Assembly (NCBI GenBank): GCA_017936785.1
Contig: JAGBEV010000061.1
Span: 1-64,000, forward strand
DNA: 64,000 nt
Direction of reading: 5' to 3'
Source: Lachnospiraceae bacterium
Lineage (GTDB): Bacteria > Bacillota > Clostridia > Lachnospirales > Lachnospiraceae
The position numbers and the translations under genes were made by a program. The notes under the pieces are model-generated. The model saw nothing but the letters and a program-made list of their open reading frames with translations. It was not told the origin of the DNA and did not search any database. Shown piece after piece: positions 44,981 to 53,864 of this stretch (position 1 is its first letter; each line of letters opens with the position of its first letter).

Positions 44981-45030
44981 ACGTTTTTGAATTTTATTCC
45001 GGACAGACCTGCCCACTAAGAATTTTAGAC
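44981..45030. repeat. 50-bp intergenic repeat, copy 2
   Basis: Aligns with 44660-44709 over its whole length (CGTTT, then TCCGG-CAGACCTG-CCCA and AAGAA-TT--AGA), with about one in five positions changed. Its hairpin is weaker (GGGCAGGTCTGTCC). Confidence 0.6.
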
Positions 45031-45052
45031 CATTTTTAAAAATGAAGCGAAT

Positions 45053-45066
45053 TACGTATATACGTA
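45053..45066. promoter_or_regulatory. 14-bp palindrome TACGTATATACGTA
   Basis: A perfect palindrome in the 353-base gene-free stretch 44868-45220, which otherwise holds the promoter, repeat copy 2 and a terminator. It lies about 100 bases upstream of the consensus promoter, too far for a simple repressor site. No function is claimed. Confidence 0.35.
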
Positions 45067-45139
45067 TTTTTGATTATAAACGTCTACATACAAAAAGCAA
45101 TCATATATTTACAATTTTTTAAATTTTGTAAAATATGTA

Positions 45140-45177
45140 CAAAAACCCGGGACACAGATTTTGTAGTGTCCCAGGTT
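45140..45177 (-). terminator. strong intrinsic terminator after the DUF4179 gene
   Basis: The stem AACCtGGGACAC with GTGTCCCgGGTT runs into TTTTTG on the minus strand, about 45 bases past the stop at 45221. Confidence 0.88.
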
Positions 45178-45220
45178 CCTGATCATTTATAGAATTCGGA
45201 TATTTATGGGGTTTTGAAAA

Positions 45221-46252
45221 TCACTTCTTTATTTCATAGTATATTCCCTGTATTTCTACCCCCACAGCTTTTTGGAGATCAATCTCCGCCATTTCTTCCC
45301 GCTCAAATGGAGCGCTGGAAAGCACCAGATCCGAATATCCGTTTTCCGCTTTGGGTGTTGTGCCGGTCATCGATCCATCTGTCAATTGAACTCTTGTGCC
45401 ATCCTCCATCACAAGATAAATAGAGGAATTGATTTCTATCGCCTCCTCATCCGACAGCAGCAGCTTTTCCGACAGATAATTCTCGCCTCTGGTTATAGTG
45501 TAAACACCATTCTGCATTGCATAAATCGTAAAGGATAATTTTGAAAGCTGAATACATGTAGGTTCAAAATATCCACCAGGGACAGTTTCTCCTTCCAACT
45601 CATACAGGTACACATCTACATTACCTGTGGTATCAAGATAATCCGTCTCATATCCCATGGTCATGGGGTATACGAATTTTCCTTCTCCCAGAGCATAATC
45701 GCGGCTGGATGCATTGTAATACAGATAAAACCACCTTTCTGTATCTGTTTTAAGTTCCTCTAACTCCCGACAATCATGACACCAATTTACGCGGTAGTCC
45801 CCTCCATCTTCCGCTTCTGTACGGGGCCAGATATATAGTCCCTGTTCTCCCACTTGTTTCGTGAAGTCTTTTTCTGCAAGCCACTCTTTACCCATGTCAT
45901 CTAACGCTTCATATTTCACAGTTATATAAACATTCTGCTCATCAGAAAGCATTTCCTCTACGGACATTCTCACATGTTCATCACTTTTCTCATAAACACC
46001 GGTCTCAATTTTTTCAGAAACGGAATTGTATTCGGGATTTATTTTTAATATCCACGATTGAAGTTCTGCTGCAACAACCGGTACAGCAAAGCAGGATACA
46101 CATGCCACCAACGCTGCCGCTGCCCAGCACAAAGCACTTCTTTTCTTCTTATTTACTTTGTTTTCCAAACTTAATTGCTCCCATATTTCCTCTTTTGTCT
46201 GTAAATCCGGCTTGATCTGTTCCATGATCTTTCTATATTCTTCCTGTTTCAT
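45221..46252 (-). CDS. DUF4179-like anti-sigma membrane protein (pair 1)
   Basis: A 343-residue protein with a cytosolic N-terminus of about 45 residues (EIWEQLSLENKVNKKKRSAL), one membrane helix at about 40-62, and a long extracytoplasmic part with the DUF4179 look (SVEEMLSDEQNVYITVKYEA, DLVLSSAPFEREEMAEIDL). Such proteins hold ECF sigma factors at the membrane. ATG 46252 has GGAG upstream and lies 9 bases after the sigma gene. A terminator follows, so the pair is bicistronic. Confidence 0.85.
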   Translation of the reverse strand: MKQEEYRKIMEQIKPDLQTKEEIWEQLSLENKVNKKKRSALCWAAAALVACVSCFAVPVVAAELQSWILKINPEYNSVSEKIETGVYEKSDEHVRMSVEEMLSDEQNVYITVKYEALDDMGKEWLAEKDFTKQVGEQGLYIWPRTEAEDGGDYRVNWCHDCRELEELKTDTERWFYLYYNASSRDYALGEGKFVYPMTMGYETDYLDTTGNVDVYLYELEGETVPGGYFEPTCIQLSKLSFTIYAMQNGVYTITRGENYLSEKLLLSDEEAIEINSSIYLVMEDGTRVQLTDGSMTGTTPKAENGYSDLVLSSAPFEREEMAEIDLQKAVGVEIQGIYYEIKK

Positions 46253-46261
46253 AACCTGCTC

Positions 46262-46735
46262 CTATTCTTCCCCTTGGGATAATTCCATTTTCAAAAGCTC
46301 TCTTGCCTTGGAAAGCCTGGTCTGAATGGTCGATTGATTTATATCAAGCATCTTTGCGATTTCTCCGGTGCTGTACCCTTCATAATAATATAAATATGTA
46401 GGAATACTGTACTTCGCCGTAAGACTCATGACCGCATCATATACATCCCGGTTCTCCTGCACTGCCTGTTTTCCCCAAAGACCGTCATCATATTCCACTC
46501 TTTTCTTAAACCACCACTTTTTCAACTGGCTTTTGCAGCAATTAGATGCCGTTACCACAAGCCACGCCTTTGTCCTTTCTTCTGTTTCAAAGACAAAACG
46601 ACTGCTTAACAGACGGCAAAATGTTTCCTGGGTCATATCCTGGGCATCTGACTGATTTTTCATATACAAAAAACATACCCTGTATACCGTATCAAAATAT
46701 TGCTCATAGATTTGTTTTAATCTGTGCTCTTCCAC
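46262..46735 (-). CDS. ECF sigma factor (pair 1)
   Basis: A 157-residue sigma-70 family protein. Region 2 contains YFDTVYRVCFLYMKNQSDAQ and DMTQETFCRLL; region 4 contains YYEGYSTGEIAKMLDINQST and the recognition helix end TRLSKARELL. The start is GTG 46735 with GGAGG six bases upstream. A 22-bp palindrome covers the region just before the ribosome site. Its partner is the DUF4179 protein. Confidence 0.92.
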   Translation of the reverse strand: MEEHRLKQIYEQYFDTVYRVCFLYMKNQSDAQDMTQETFCRLLSSRFVFETEERTKAWLVVTASNCCKSQLKKWWFKKRVEYDDGLWGKQAVQENRDVYDAVMSLTAKYSIPTYLYYYEGYSTGEIAKMLDINQSTIQTRLSKARELLKMELSQGEE

Positions 46736-46749
46736 TCCATTCCTCCTTT

Positions 46750-46771
46750 TTATAAGTGCTTATACTTATAA
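46750..46771 (-). promoter_or_regulatory. 22-bp palindrome before the first ECF sigma gene
   Basis: TTATAAGT-ATAAGC-ACTTATAA is a perfect 8-bp dyad directly upstream of the GGAGG of the sigma gene. It could be an operator or a leader hairpin. Confidence 0.55.
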
Positions 46772-46867
46772 AACTCTTTTCATATCATTTCTATCCTGAA
46801 AAAATAATTTATTTTTAAAAAAACTTATTACAGTAAATTACAGTCCGGGTAAGAAAAAAGCAATGAA

Positions 46868-46896
46868 GAAAAAGGGCAGGGCCAAAAGCCCCCCGA
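46868..46896 (-). terminator. intrinsic terminator after the 46935 gene
   Basis: On the minus strand GGGGGGC-TTTTG-GCCCTGCCC is followed by TTTTTCTT, about 40 bases past the stop at 46935. Confidence 0.65.
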
Positions 46897-46934
46897 AATC
46901 AGTTTTATAATCAGGAAATTCCACGAAAAAAAAT

Positions 46935-47591
46935 TTATAATATGAATAGACAAATGATGATCGTGATGATAACGGAAATTGTAACGGCAAAACCGTGGAG
47001 TTTTCCGTAATTGGGATAGACAACCTTGATTTGAGGTTCTAAGTCTGTGTTGTTTATTTGATCTTCAAGAAGTTCTCTATTAAGAGGATTTCCTGCTGCA
47101 AGGGATTCCTGACAGGTTTCCAGATTTTCCAGGAGAATTCTGTATTTTTCAAGATAAGCCTGACAGCTTTGTATCTCAGTGCTGTATAAAGGCAGGGAAA
47201 AACGCCTGGCTGCCCATATACCTATGGCATTTTGTTTGTTGATGCAAAGAATGACCGTTCCTTTTATGATTTTAAAAAGACAAACGGGCATTACAAATAT
47301 GTATGCAATATAACACAGTATGACAGATATTGCTCCCATTGCCCATAAGAGAGCAACTCCTGTTTCTGTCATGGCAAGGGTCATGTTGCAGATCAATATG
47401 ACGGCAGCCAGAATGCCGGCAAAAAGTTTCACCTCAAAAGCATGGTCCTTTTGTCTGCTTATGGCGCTTTCCATCTGTCCGGCTACCTGATATCTGGCAA
47501 ATTCCACTTTTTTTATGTAATTATCCAGAAAGTATTCATCCTCTGACAGGCAGGCAAAGGATATATTCGTTTCAATTGCTGTATGCTCCAA
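46935..47591 (-). CDS. uncharacterised four-helix membrane protein
   Basis: A 218-residue protein. A soluble N-part with acidic and basic helices covers about 1-55, membrane helices lie at about 57-77, 82-110 and 195-215, and a helical soluble loop lies at about 130-180. I do not recognise the family. The start is taken as TTG 47591 (LEHTAIET) because GGGAGG lies 7 bases upstream; ATG 47624 has no site. It stands alone between the first ECF pair and the ABC operon, with its own terminator. Confidence 0.65.
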   Translation of the reverse strand: MEHTAIETNISFACLSEDEYFLDNYIKKVEFARYQVAGQMESAISRQKDHAFEVKLFAGILAAVILICNMTLAMTETGVALLWAMGAISVILCYIAYIFVMPVCLFKIIKGTVILCINKQNAIGIWAARRFSLPLYSTEIQSCQAYLEKYRILLENLETCQESLAAGNPLNRELLEDQINNTDLEPQIKVVYPNYGKLHGFAVTISVIITIIICLFIL

Positions 47592-47764
47592 AAAATTCCC
47601 TCCCGACAGTATAATAATTATCATATATAAAAAACAATCATATCGCTGTCCTGACTATAATACAAAATGCCGGATAACGCTACAATTGTTTTTCATGTAA
47701 TTTCATTATTTATTATTATTGAATTGCAGATCCAATGATATTTCCAATCTTTTTCAAAGGTTTC

Positions 47765-49588
47765 CTATTCTTCCCCTCTCCCGCTCAAAAGCTGCAGCGG
47801 CTCTTCTTTCAGATTGCCCCATGTAAAAATGCCTGACACTAAAACCGCAAAAGCAAAAAGAGCTGTGCCTGACAGAATCGTTACCGCCATGTTGCTGTCG
47901 GACCCCCGGCTTACTTCTTCTTCATCAGGCTCTTCATAGACAATTCCCGCACTGTAGGCAGTATCAAAGGTTTCCTTTCCTTCCATACCGCCTGCAATTT
48001 TGCCGGTCAGATACCAGCCGGCAATACAGCCTATGATGCAGCCTACGACTGCGATCAAAAGAATACCCGACATCAACGACACTCCGCTTTGTCCTTTGGA
48101 CGCTCCAAGCGACCGCTCTACGGCGGTTCTCTTTTTTTGTCTGGTGATCATTAAATGACAGAAGAACACCATGACCAGCACTGCCATGACAATTCCCGCT
48201 CCCACCAGGATCAAAGCCATCCGTTCCATCTGCTTAATGCCCGCTTCCAGCCTGGAATATCCTTTGTCATAAAAATGGATTTCCACATCATCAATTCCCT
48301 TTGCCTCCCAGGCTGTCATAAATTCATCTATGGTTCCGTTGGGAATACGGAAAGAGGTATTATAAGGTTTCATGGGTCCTGCAAAACCAATGTTATTTTC
48401 ATCGCTGTTTTCAATGGAGCCGGCAGGAATGATGATCTCATTTTCATGAAGCTCGTATCCCGTATCAAGATTTCCTGATGGCAGTGAATTATATATTCCC
48501 GCCACAGTATAATCCGCCTCAAAGAAATTTTCAAACTGCTGCCCATCAGCAGTTAAAGAACAGCGTCCCCATCCGATTGCGGCAGGCTGTGCATAATTGG
48601 CATAGGAAAATCCCAGATGCAGGGTGTCACCTACTTTAATACCGTTTCTTCTGGCAAAAGCAAATGGGACCAGACAGACTTTATTTCCGTTTTCATAATC
48701 CTCTGCCAAAAAAGTATTGCCATCTCCCACATATGCATCTCCTGTATAAAATGCCATGATCAGGTTTAGATCAGCAGTAGCTGTTACAGGTATGGTATGA
48801 TAGATCATTTCCTTTTCCCTGACCCATGCCTCCCAAATCCTGTCATGTCCGTTTTCATAAAAAGCAGCATCAACTATTTCAACATCAAGCTCCGGCAAAC
48901 TGTTTTCCATAAGCGTTCCGTCCGCATTTGCCTGACTGGAGGAAGGTCCGCCTGCAGGATACCATTCATAAGGATTATTGTCCGGATTTCCCATTTCCCA
49001 TCCGTGAGGTATTCCGTTATATACATTCATGATGTAGGTTTTATCCGCATACATCATCTCCGGGTTTTCATGATAGTGATCACAGAAATAGAATTCCCCC
49101 ATGTTCAGATCATAAACCTCAAAGAGCACTTCCTTTACTTCCATTTTCACCGGATGGTCGGGAACACAATCCTCAACGGGAGAGGCGATGACAATCGCTT
49201 CATGATGCCATCCCGACTTATCATCCAGTATTTTATATTCCGGCAGATATACATTATAAAAGGCTCTTTGCTCCGGTTTGCTGATATAAGAAACCCCTTC
49301 CATGTCCAGAGCAGAAAGCGGTACTGTCTCACCATATTCCGCAGAATTAAAGTATCTGTAATCCTGTTTTTCTGCGTCCCACTGTCCCTGTCTTGTTACG
49401 GAAACAGGTGTCTGTTCCACCGTACCCATGGTCATAAATGCTTCTTCAAACCTCTTTATATTCTGTTTACACAAATATTCCAGATTACAGCCCATACAAA
49501 GGAGCAGAGCGCACAGACAGATCAATAATAAAAACAAGACCGTTTTTACCTTTGTCCTGAAAAGCTGCCGGATGCTGTTCTTAATCAT
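47765..49588 (-). CDS. FtsX-family ABC permease, large
   Basis: A 607-residue permease. One helix is at about 15-38, a large extracytoplasmic MacB-like domain covers 40-445, then come helices at about 455-480, 510-530 and 580-600. The motif RQKKRTAVERSLGASKGQ matches the FtsX domain. ATG 49588 has AGGTGA five bases upstream and overlaps the ATPase stop by 8 bases. With the ATPase and the smaller permease it forms a MacB-like, probably mechanotransmission-type complex. Confidence 0.9.
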   Translation of the reverse strand: MIKNSIRQLFRTKVKTVLFLLLICLCALLLCMGCNLEYLCKQNIKRFEEAFMTMGTVEQTPVSVTRQGQWDAEKQDYRYFNSAEYGETVPLSALDMEGVSYISKPEQRAFYNVYLPEYKILDDKSGWHHEAIVIASPVEDCVPDHPVKMEVKEVLFEVYDLNMGEFYFCDHYHENPEMMYADKTYIMNVYNGIPHGWEMGNPDNNPYEWYPAGGPSSSQANADGTLMENSLPELDVEIVDAAFYENGHDRIWEAWVREKEMIYHTIPVTATADLNLIMAFYTGDAYVGDGNTFLAEDYENGNKVCLVPFAFARRNGIKVGDTLHLGFSYANYAQPAAIGWGRCSLTADGQQFENFFEADYTVAGIYNSLPSGNLDTGYELHENEIIIPAGSIENSDENNIGFAGPMKPYNTSFRIPNGTIDEFMTAWEAKGIDDVEIHFYDKGYSRLEAGIKQMERMALILVGAGIVMAVLVMVFFCHLMITRQKKRTAVERSLGASKGQSGVSLMSGILLIAVVGCIIGCIAGWYLTGKIAGGMEGKETFDTAYSAGIVYEEPDEEEVSRGSDSNMAVTILSGTALFAFAVLVSGIFTWGNLKEEPLQLLSGRGEE

Positions 49589-50273
49589 AGGCTTCACCTG
49601 TCTTACTTTCCGCAGTCAGGCAGCCGTCCCTCATTCTATAGGTTGCGTCCGCCTCTTTTGCCACTTCCGGATTATGGGTAATGACGATCACTGTATACCC
49701 TTTTTCATGTGCCAGTTTTTTTAACAGTTCCACAATATGCTGTTCATTTTCCGTATCCAGATTACCCGTAGGCTCATCCGCCAGCAGGATTTTCCCGCCT
49801 GCGGAAAGGGCTCTTGCAATAGCTACCCTCTGCTGCTCTCCGCCGCTCATCATCAAAGGGAACTGACGGAATATCTTTTCCGTAAGCCCTACGGAAATCA
49901 GCAATTCTTCCGCTTTCTTTGCCGCTTCTTTTCTTTTTATCTTTTTCATTTCCATCGGATACATGACATTTTCTTTTGCCGTCAGCAGAGGAAAAAGCTG
50001 AAAGGACTGATAAACCACAGAAGCAGTATCCCTTCGGTAATGATCTCTGTTTATTTTGCTTAAATCCTTTCCTTCTACAGTAATACAGCCATCATCCGCT
50101 ACATCCAGTCCCGCCAGAAGGGATAACAAAGTGCTCTTACCGCTGCCCGATTCCCCTACAATGGCATAGATCAGCCCTTTTTCAAAGGAACAGGATACAT
50201 TCTTTACCGCATGAACGGTCTGGTATTTTGTCTTATAAGAATAATTGACATTTTCCACCTTTATGATTTCCAT
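49581..50273 (-). CDS. MacB/LolD-type ABC ATPase
   Basis: A 230-residue ATPase. Walker A is GESGSGKSTLLS, the Q-loop is VYQSFQLFP, the signature is MSGGEQQRVAIARAL, Walker B is ILLADEPTGNLD, and the switch is VITHNPE. This is the MacB, LolD and FtsE branch. ATG 50273 has GGAGGG six bases upstream. It sits between the two FtsX-family permeases. Confidence 0.95.
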   Translation of the reverse strand: MEIIKVENVNYSYKTKYQTVHAVKNVSCSFEKGLIYAIVGESGSGKSTLLSLLAGLDVADDGCITVEGKDLSKINRDHYRRDTASVVYQSFQLFPLLTAKENVMYPMEMKKIKRKEAAKKAEELLISVGLTEKIFRQFPLMMSGGEQQRVAIARALSAGGKILLADEPTGNLDTENEQHIVELLKKLAHEKGYTVIVITHNPEVAKEADATYRMRDGCLTAESKTGEAYD

Positions 50274-50286
50274 CATTTTCCCTCCA

Positions 50287-51528
50287 TTAATCATTTTTTG
50301 AAAGTACTGTCATAACGCTCAATCTCCTTAAAGGCAATAGCGCCGCCCCTTCTCCCAATACATAACAGCACATAAATGCACCGGTAACAGAAACCATAAG
50401 CTGCCAGCCTGCTTTCAGAAAAACCAGGCTGCACAGACTGCCCGCAAAACACCCTGCCAAAGCTGTAAAACCGTATTCCAGACAAAGAGTTAAAAAACAA
50501 CTCCCATAGCTTTGCCCCAGAGACCTCATAATGGCATATTCCGCCCTTCTTCCCCTCATCAAAAGACTGGCTGTCACATAGCCGATACACAAAATTGCGA
50601 TTCCCATAAAAGGCAGCATGCCCGTAAACAGCGCTTCATTCCTCAATAGTTGTTCTGCTGCCTGAATAAAGGTTTCATCCCGGACGATCAGAGCATTTCC
50701 GTCATACTGGTATTCTGCCGCCGGTATCACCTCCATAAACTGCAGATCATGCATTTCCTGTTTCAATTCATTGAGTTTATATGGATCTTTGACCAAAAAA
50801 GCCCCTGTATCTGCAAAAAATTCCAATTCTGCTTCATGAAAGACCATCCGGACAGTTTCAAAGGGAAAGATCACATCAGGCTTGTCTCCGGTCCCCTTGT
50901 AATTTTCCATATTCATAAAGCCTGCCACCACATAATCTTCCGTTTCCAGAGGTTCAATAAAAATCTCATGTCCGTTCCCGTACCGGTAATAGGCAATGGT
51001 AAGGGGAATCTTCTCCCCCAGCTTTACTCCCTGTTCTTTTGCAACAGCCTCATCCACTATACATAATCTTTCCGAAGAAGAAAAAAACTCACGGGCATCT
51101 AAATCCTTTTCCATTCCCTCTTCTATTCCCCCAAAGATGATCTCCTCTTCCAAAAATCCCGGAATACCGTCCACGGCAGTTATCCCTGCCGCATAATAGT
51201 TTAATTTATCCGGATAATCCTCCCAGGCAAATGATCCAAAACCCATCTTAAGCTGCATGGAAAAAACCGGATCGGTGATATATTCCGAATTCATCACGCC
51301 GTCTATGTATTGTTCTTTGATCTTCAAGCCCGAAGATAATGTACCATTTAAATTGCTGATAACCCCATCTACCTTTACGACTTTGGGGAGCTCTAAAAGC
51401 TGCTGCTTTATCCCGGCGATATTTCCCATATAAGCATTCAAAAGAATCACTGTCAGGCAGCAGATCAACAGATTTAAGATCGTTTTCTTTTTATGCCGTA
51501 TGCCATTTTCCAGCGCCCTTTGTATCAT
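50287..51528 (-). CDS. FtsX-family ABC permease, small
   Basis: A 413-residue permease with an N-terminal helix (about 20-40), an extracytoplasmic domain (about 45-295) and three C-terminal helices (about 300-320, 345-365, 370-395). RRAEYAIMRSLGQSYGSCF is the FtsX coupling motif. ATG 51528 has GAGGTGG upstream. It follows the anti-sigma gene by 14 bases, so the transporter is in the same operon as ECF pair 2. Confidence 0.9.
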   Translation of the reverse strand: MIQRALENGIRHKKKTILNLLICCLTVILLNAYMGNIAGIKQQLLELPKVVKVDGVISNLNGTLSSGLKIKEQYIDGVMNSEYITDPVFSMQLKMGFGSFAWEDYPDKLNYYAAGITAVDGIPGFLEEEIIFGGIEEGMEKDLDAREFFSSSERLCIVDEAVAKEQGVKLGEKIPLTIAYYRYGNGHEIFIEPLETEDYVVAGFMNMENYKGTGDKPDVIFPFETVRMVFHEAELEFFADTGAFLVKDPYKLNELKQEMHDLQFMEVIPAAEYQYDGNALIVRDETFIQAAEQLLRNEALFTGMLPFMGIAILCIGYVTASLLMRGRRAEYAIMRSLGQSYGSCFLTLCLEYGFTALAGCFAGSLCSLVFLKAGWQLMVSVTGAFMCCYVLGEGAALLPLRRLSVMTVLSKND

Positions 51529-51542
51529 AAATAAAACCACCT

Positions 51543-52121
51543 CTATTCATTTTTCAATTCCACATAGCACTCTTTTCCTTCTTTCATGAGAGTCAGAATA
51601 TATTTCCCCTTTTGTTCCCCATTTTCTCCGGTAATATAAACGATCATATCCGTTTCCATATGCTCCGGAAAATCATATTCCTCATCGTCATGGACATACC
51701 ATTTAATGGTATTTTCATCATTGTATATAAAATCCACTCCTACAGTTGCCCCTGATTTTATGCAATAATACTCGCTTTCATCAGACGTTTCCAGCCGAAA
51801 TACATATCCCCATGCTGTCTCATTGGATTTCTGCAGTTGTTTCTTTTCTCCCACAGAAAGCACCATCCATTCATCTTCTCCCAGACTTGCAGCATACACT
51901 GTAAGACCGTTTTGATTTTTTTGAAAAATGCCTGCCAGAACACCTGCAGCTATGATACATATAACAGCTGCGGCGGCTGCCACCAGCATATACCGCATTC
52001 CCGCCCTCGACTTTTTGTATTTTTCACTATGAAGATTGCCCAATATCCGTTCTTTGGCTTCTTCATCCGGCTCTATCTGTTGGACCAGTTCTTTCATTTC
52101 ATTCCATGTCTTTTCATCCAT
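51543..52121 (-). CDS. anti-sigma-like single-pass membrane protein (pair 2)
   Basis: A 192-residue protein. The cytosolic N-terminus (DEKTWNEMKELVQQIEPDEE) of about 40 residues precedes a helix at about 45-65 and a beta-rich outer part. It has the same plan as the anti-sigma proteins of pairs 1 and 3, but is shorter. ATG 52121 has GGGAGGG seven bases upstream and overlaps the sigma gene by 8 bases. It is assigned mostly by position. Confidence 0.75.
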   Translation of the reverse strand: MDEKTWNEMKELVQQIEPDEEAKERILGNLHSEKYKKSRAGMRYMLVAAAAAVICIIAAGVLAGIFQKNQNGLTVYAASLGEDEWMVLSVGEKKQLQKSNETAWGYVFRLETSDESEYYCIKSGATVGVDFIYNDENTIKWYVHDDEEYDFPEHMETDMIVYITGENGEQKGKYILTLMKEGKECYVELKNE

Positions 52122-52587
52122 TTTCATGCCCTCCCAGCAATTCATTCAATTTTTCACGGCCCCGTTCCAGGCGTTTCTTCACAGCCGCCTCTGAAACCTT
52201 TAATATTCTGGCTGCTTCCCGTATTTTATATCCCTCTACATAATAGAGCAGAAAAACCTCTTTATATTTTGGGGGCAACCCCATGAGGGCTTCCATGAGC
52301 CGGCAATCTTCCTCTTTTTCATAGATCATTCCCAATTGTTCCAGGGGAATAGAAGGATGCTTTTGGTAAAACCGCAGCTTATTTTTGCAAATATTGATAT
52401 TTACCCGCAAAAGCCACGCCTTGATATGTTCCCTGTCCTGAAATTCCTTCTGATGCTCCATATATTTGATCAAAGTGTCCTGAACTGCATCTTCCGCATC
52501 ATGCCTGCTTTTCAGCATCACTACCCCTACCCGATAGAGCATGTTGCCAAAGGTCTCAAAAACCTCTTCTACTTCCACTTCTTTCAC
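52114..52587 (-). CDS. ECF sigma factor (pair 2)
   Basis: A 157-residue protein. Region 2 has GNMLYRVGVVMLKSRHDAED and AVQDTLIKYMEH; region 4 has YVEGYKIREAARILKVSEAA and RGREKLNELL. The start may be GTG 52587 or GTG 52578; the second has the better-placed GGTGA. It heads an operon with its anti-sigma protein and the FtsX-type ABC transporter. Its own promoter is sigma-A-like with a dyad in the spacer. Confidence 0.92.
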   Translation of the reverse strand: MKEVEVEEVFETFGNMLYRVGVVMLKSRHDAEDAVQDTLIKYMEHQKEFQDREHIKAWLLRVNINICKNKLRFYQKHPSIPLEQLGMIYEKEEDCRLMEALMGLPPKYKEVFLLYYVEGYKIREAARILKVSEAAVKKRLERGREKLNELLGGHENG

Positions 52588-52592
52588 CGCCT

Positions 52593-52621
52593 TTTATAAT
52601 AAACACACCTGAGTGTGTCAA
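52593..52621 (-). promoter_or_regulatory. sigma-A promoter with dyad for ECF/ABC operon
   Basis: TTGACA (52616-52621), a 17-base spacer and TATAAA (52593-52598) on the minus strand. The perfect dyad ACACAC-CTGA-GTGTGT (52603-52618) occupies most of the spacer and touches the -35, so it is a likely repressor site. Confidence 0.75.
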
Positions 52622-52633
52622 AAAGTGACATTG

Positions 52634-52660
52634 AAAAAGGCGGTTTTATGACCGCCTTTT
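52634..52660 (-). terminator. intrinsic terminator after ECF pair 3
   Basis: AAAAGGCGGT-CATAAA-ACCGCCTTTTT on the minus strand, a near-perfect stem with a T tract, about 40 bases past the stop at 52698. Confidence 0.92.
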
Positions 52661-52697
52661 AATTTGTTCATTCGATTACAAATTAGTGAACAGACTT

Positions 52698-53864
52698 TTA
52701 TTCCGCCTGCTTTGGTACATAAATTGCAAAGGTTACCGAACCGTCTTCATTTAATGTAAACACCTCAATGAGCATGCTCTCCAATAAATCATCACTAAGT
52801 GAATATCCCCCGATAAAGGGCACACCGCACTTTTTATCCGGGAACATATCCCACACAGGTTTTTCTCCTTCACCGCCGCTTCCGTTCTCCAGTTCATAAG
52901 AATATTTAACATATCCTTCCTGATCCGGTGTTAAAGTCTGTACTGTAGATTCAATCCTTTCAGCGTAGTCGTCCAGATTTTCAGCGGTAAGATGATCCAT
53001 AAATTCCTGAACTTCCATGGGGATTTCCTCAACTTCATCCTCTGTACTTTCCATTGATTCAGCCCATTGCTCCAAATATGCCCTAGCTGCTTCCCTGTCT
53101 CCCTTAACCGGATCTATGGGAAGATCAAACAATGCGTTGACACCGTCATAGCCTTCTCTTCTTGTAATTTCACCTGTCCCAGCATCATAGCTATAAGCCT
53201 GCTGATCATAAAAAGCACCGGAATTTACGCAAAAGTATAAGCCTCTGTCAGCAAAGATCTCAACATTATCACATTCTACCAAACGATACAAAATACCATC
53301 CTGTTCAAATTCATGATATCCTCCGCCCATGGACATGGCACTGTACTGATTAGGATCAAGTCCCCTGATCAGGGGAGACATAAAAAACACTTCATTGATA
53401 TAAGCTTCATCACTGGTCTTTGGCATAGGGCTTCCATCTTCCTTCTCTACTGCCGCTACCACATAAGTCTTGTCGTCTTTTACACCATTTTCTTCTACAC
53501 ATTCCGATAGATTTTCACCGCTTGTTACACCAAGCAGTGTAATGGTATAGCCGCCTATGGTCTGCTTTTCATTGACTAAAACCGCATCATCGCCTTCAAA
53601 TGCCGCAGCCAGCTTTCCCATTTCATTTTCTGAAGCCACCTGCGCCGGAGTCAGATATTTCCATGCCGCAAATGCCGTTCCCGATCCCAGAACAAATACT
53701 GCCGCAGCAATTGCTGCCGCCATGGGCAGCCGTCCTATTTTTCCTTTTTTTTCTGTCATACGCTCCATCTCCTTTACTTTCTTCAGAGTCCGCTCATTTA
53801 ACCGGGCTCCGGGTTGTTCTACCGGAGAAAGGGCCTGTTTTAAAAGTTCATCTATATTATTCAT
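52698..53864 (-). CDS. anti-sigma-like membrane protein (pair 3)
   Basis: A 388-residue protein. The N-terminus (LLKQALSPVEQPGARLNER) is cytosolic, a helix lies at about 45-67 (AAAIAAAVFVLGSGTAFAAW), and the outer part is long and acidic. The N-terminal plan resembles DUF4179 and related anti-sigma proteins. ATG 53864 overlaps the sigma stop by 8 bases. The outer domain has no recognised family and ends in a beta-rich block (GSVTFAIYVPKQAE). Confidence 0.78.
   Translation of the reverse strand: MNNIDELLKQALSPVEQPGARLNERTLKKVKEMERMTEKKGKIGRLPMAAAIAAAVFVLGSGTAFAAWKYLTPAQVASENEMGKLAAAFEGDDAVLVNEKQTIGGYTITLLGVTSGENLSECVEENGVKDDKTYVVAAVEKEDGSPMPKTSDEAYINEVFFMSPLIRGLDPNQYSAMSMGGGYHEFEQDGILYRLVECDNVEIFADRGLYFCVNSGAFYDQQAYSYDAGTGEITRREGYDGVNALFDLPIDPVKGDREAARAYLEQWAESMESTEDEVEEIPMEVQEFMDHLTAENLDDYAERIESTVQTLTPDQEGYVKYSYELENGSGGEGEKPVWDMFPDKKCGVPFIGGYSLSDDLLESMLIEVFTLNEDGSVTFAIYVPKQAE

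Noticed and set aside
44557-45039. A 160-codon plus-strand frame opposite the small gene
   Set aside because: It has no ribosome site and reads through the terminator-like hairpins and the consensus promoter of the other strand.
13793-51066. Numerous other short plus-strand frames opposite minus-strand genes
   Set aside because: All lie antisense to genes with clear motifs and ribosome sites, and none has a domain or a start signal of its own.
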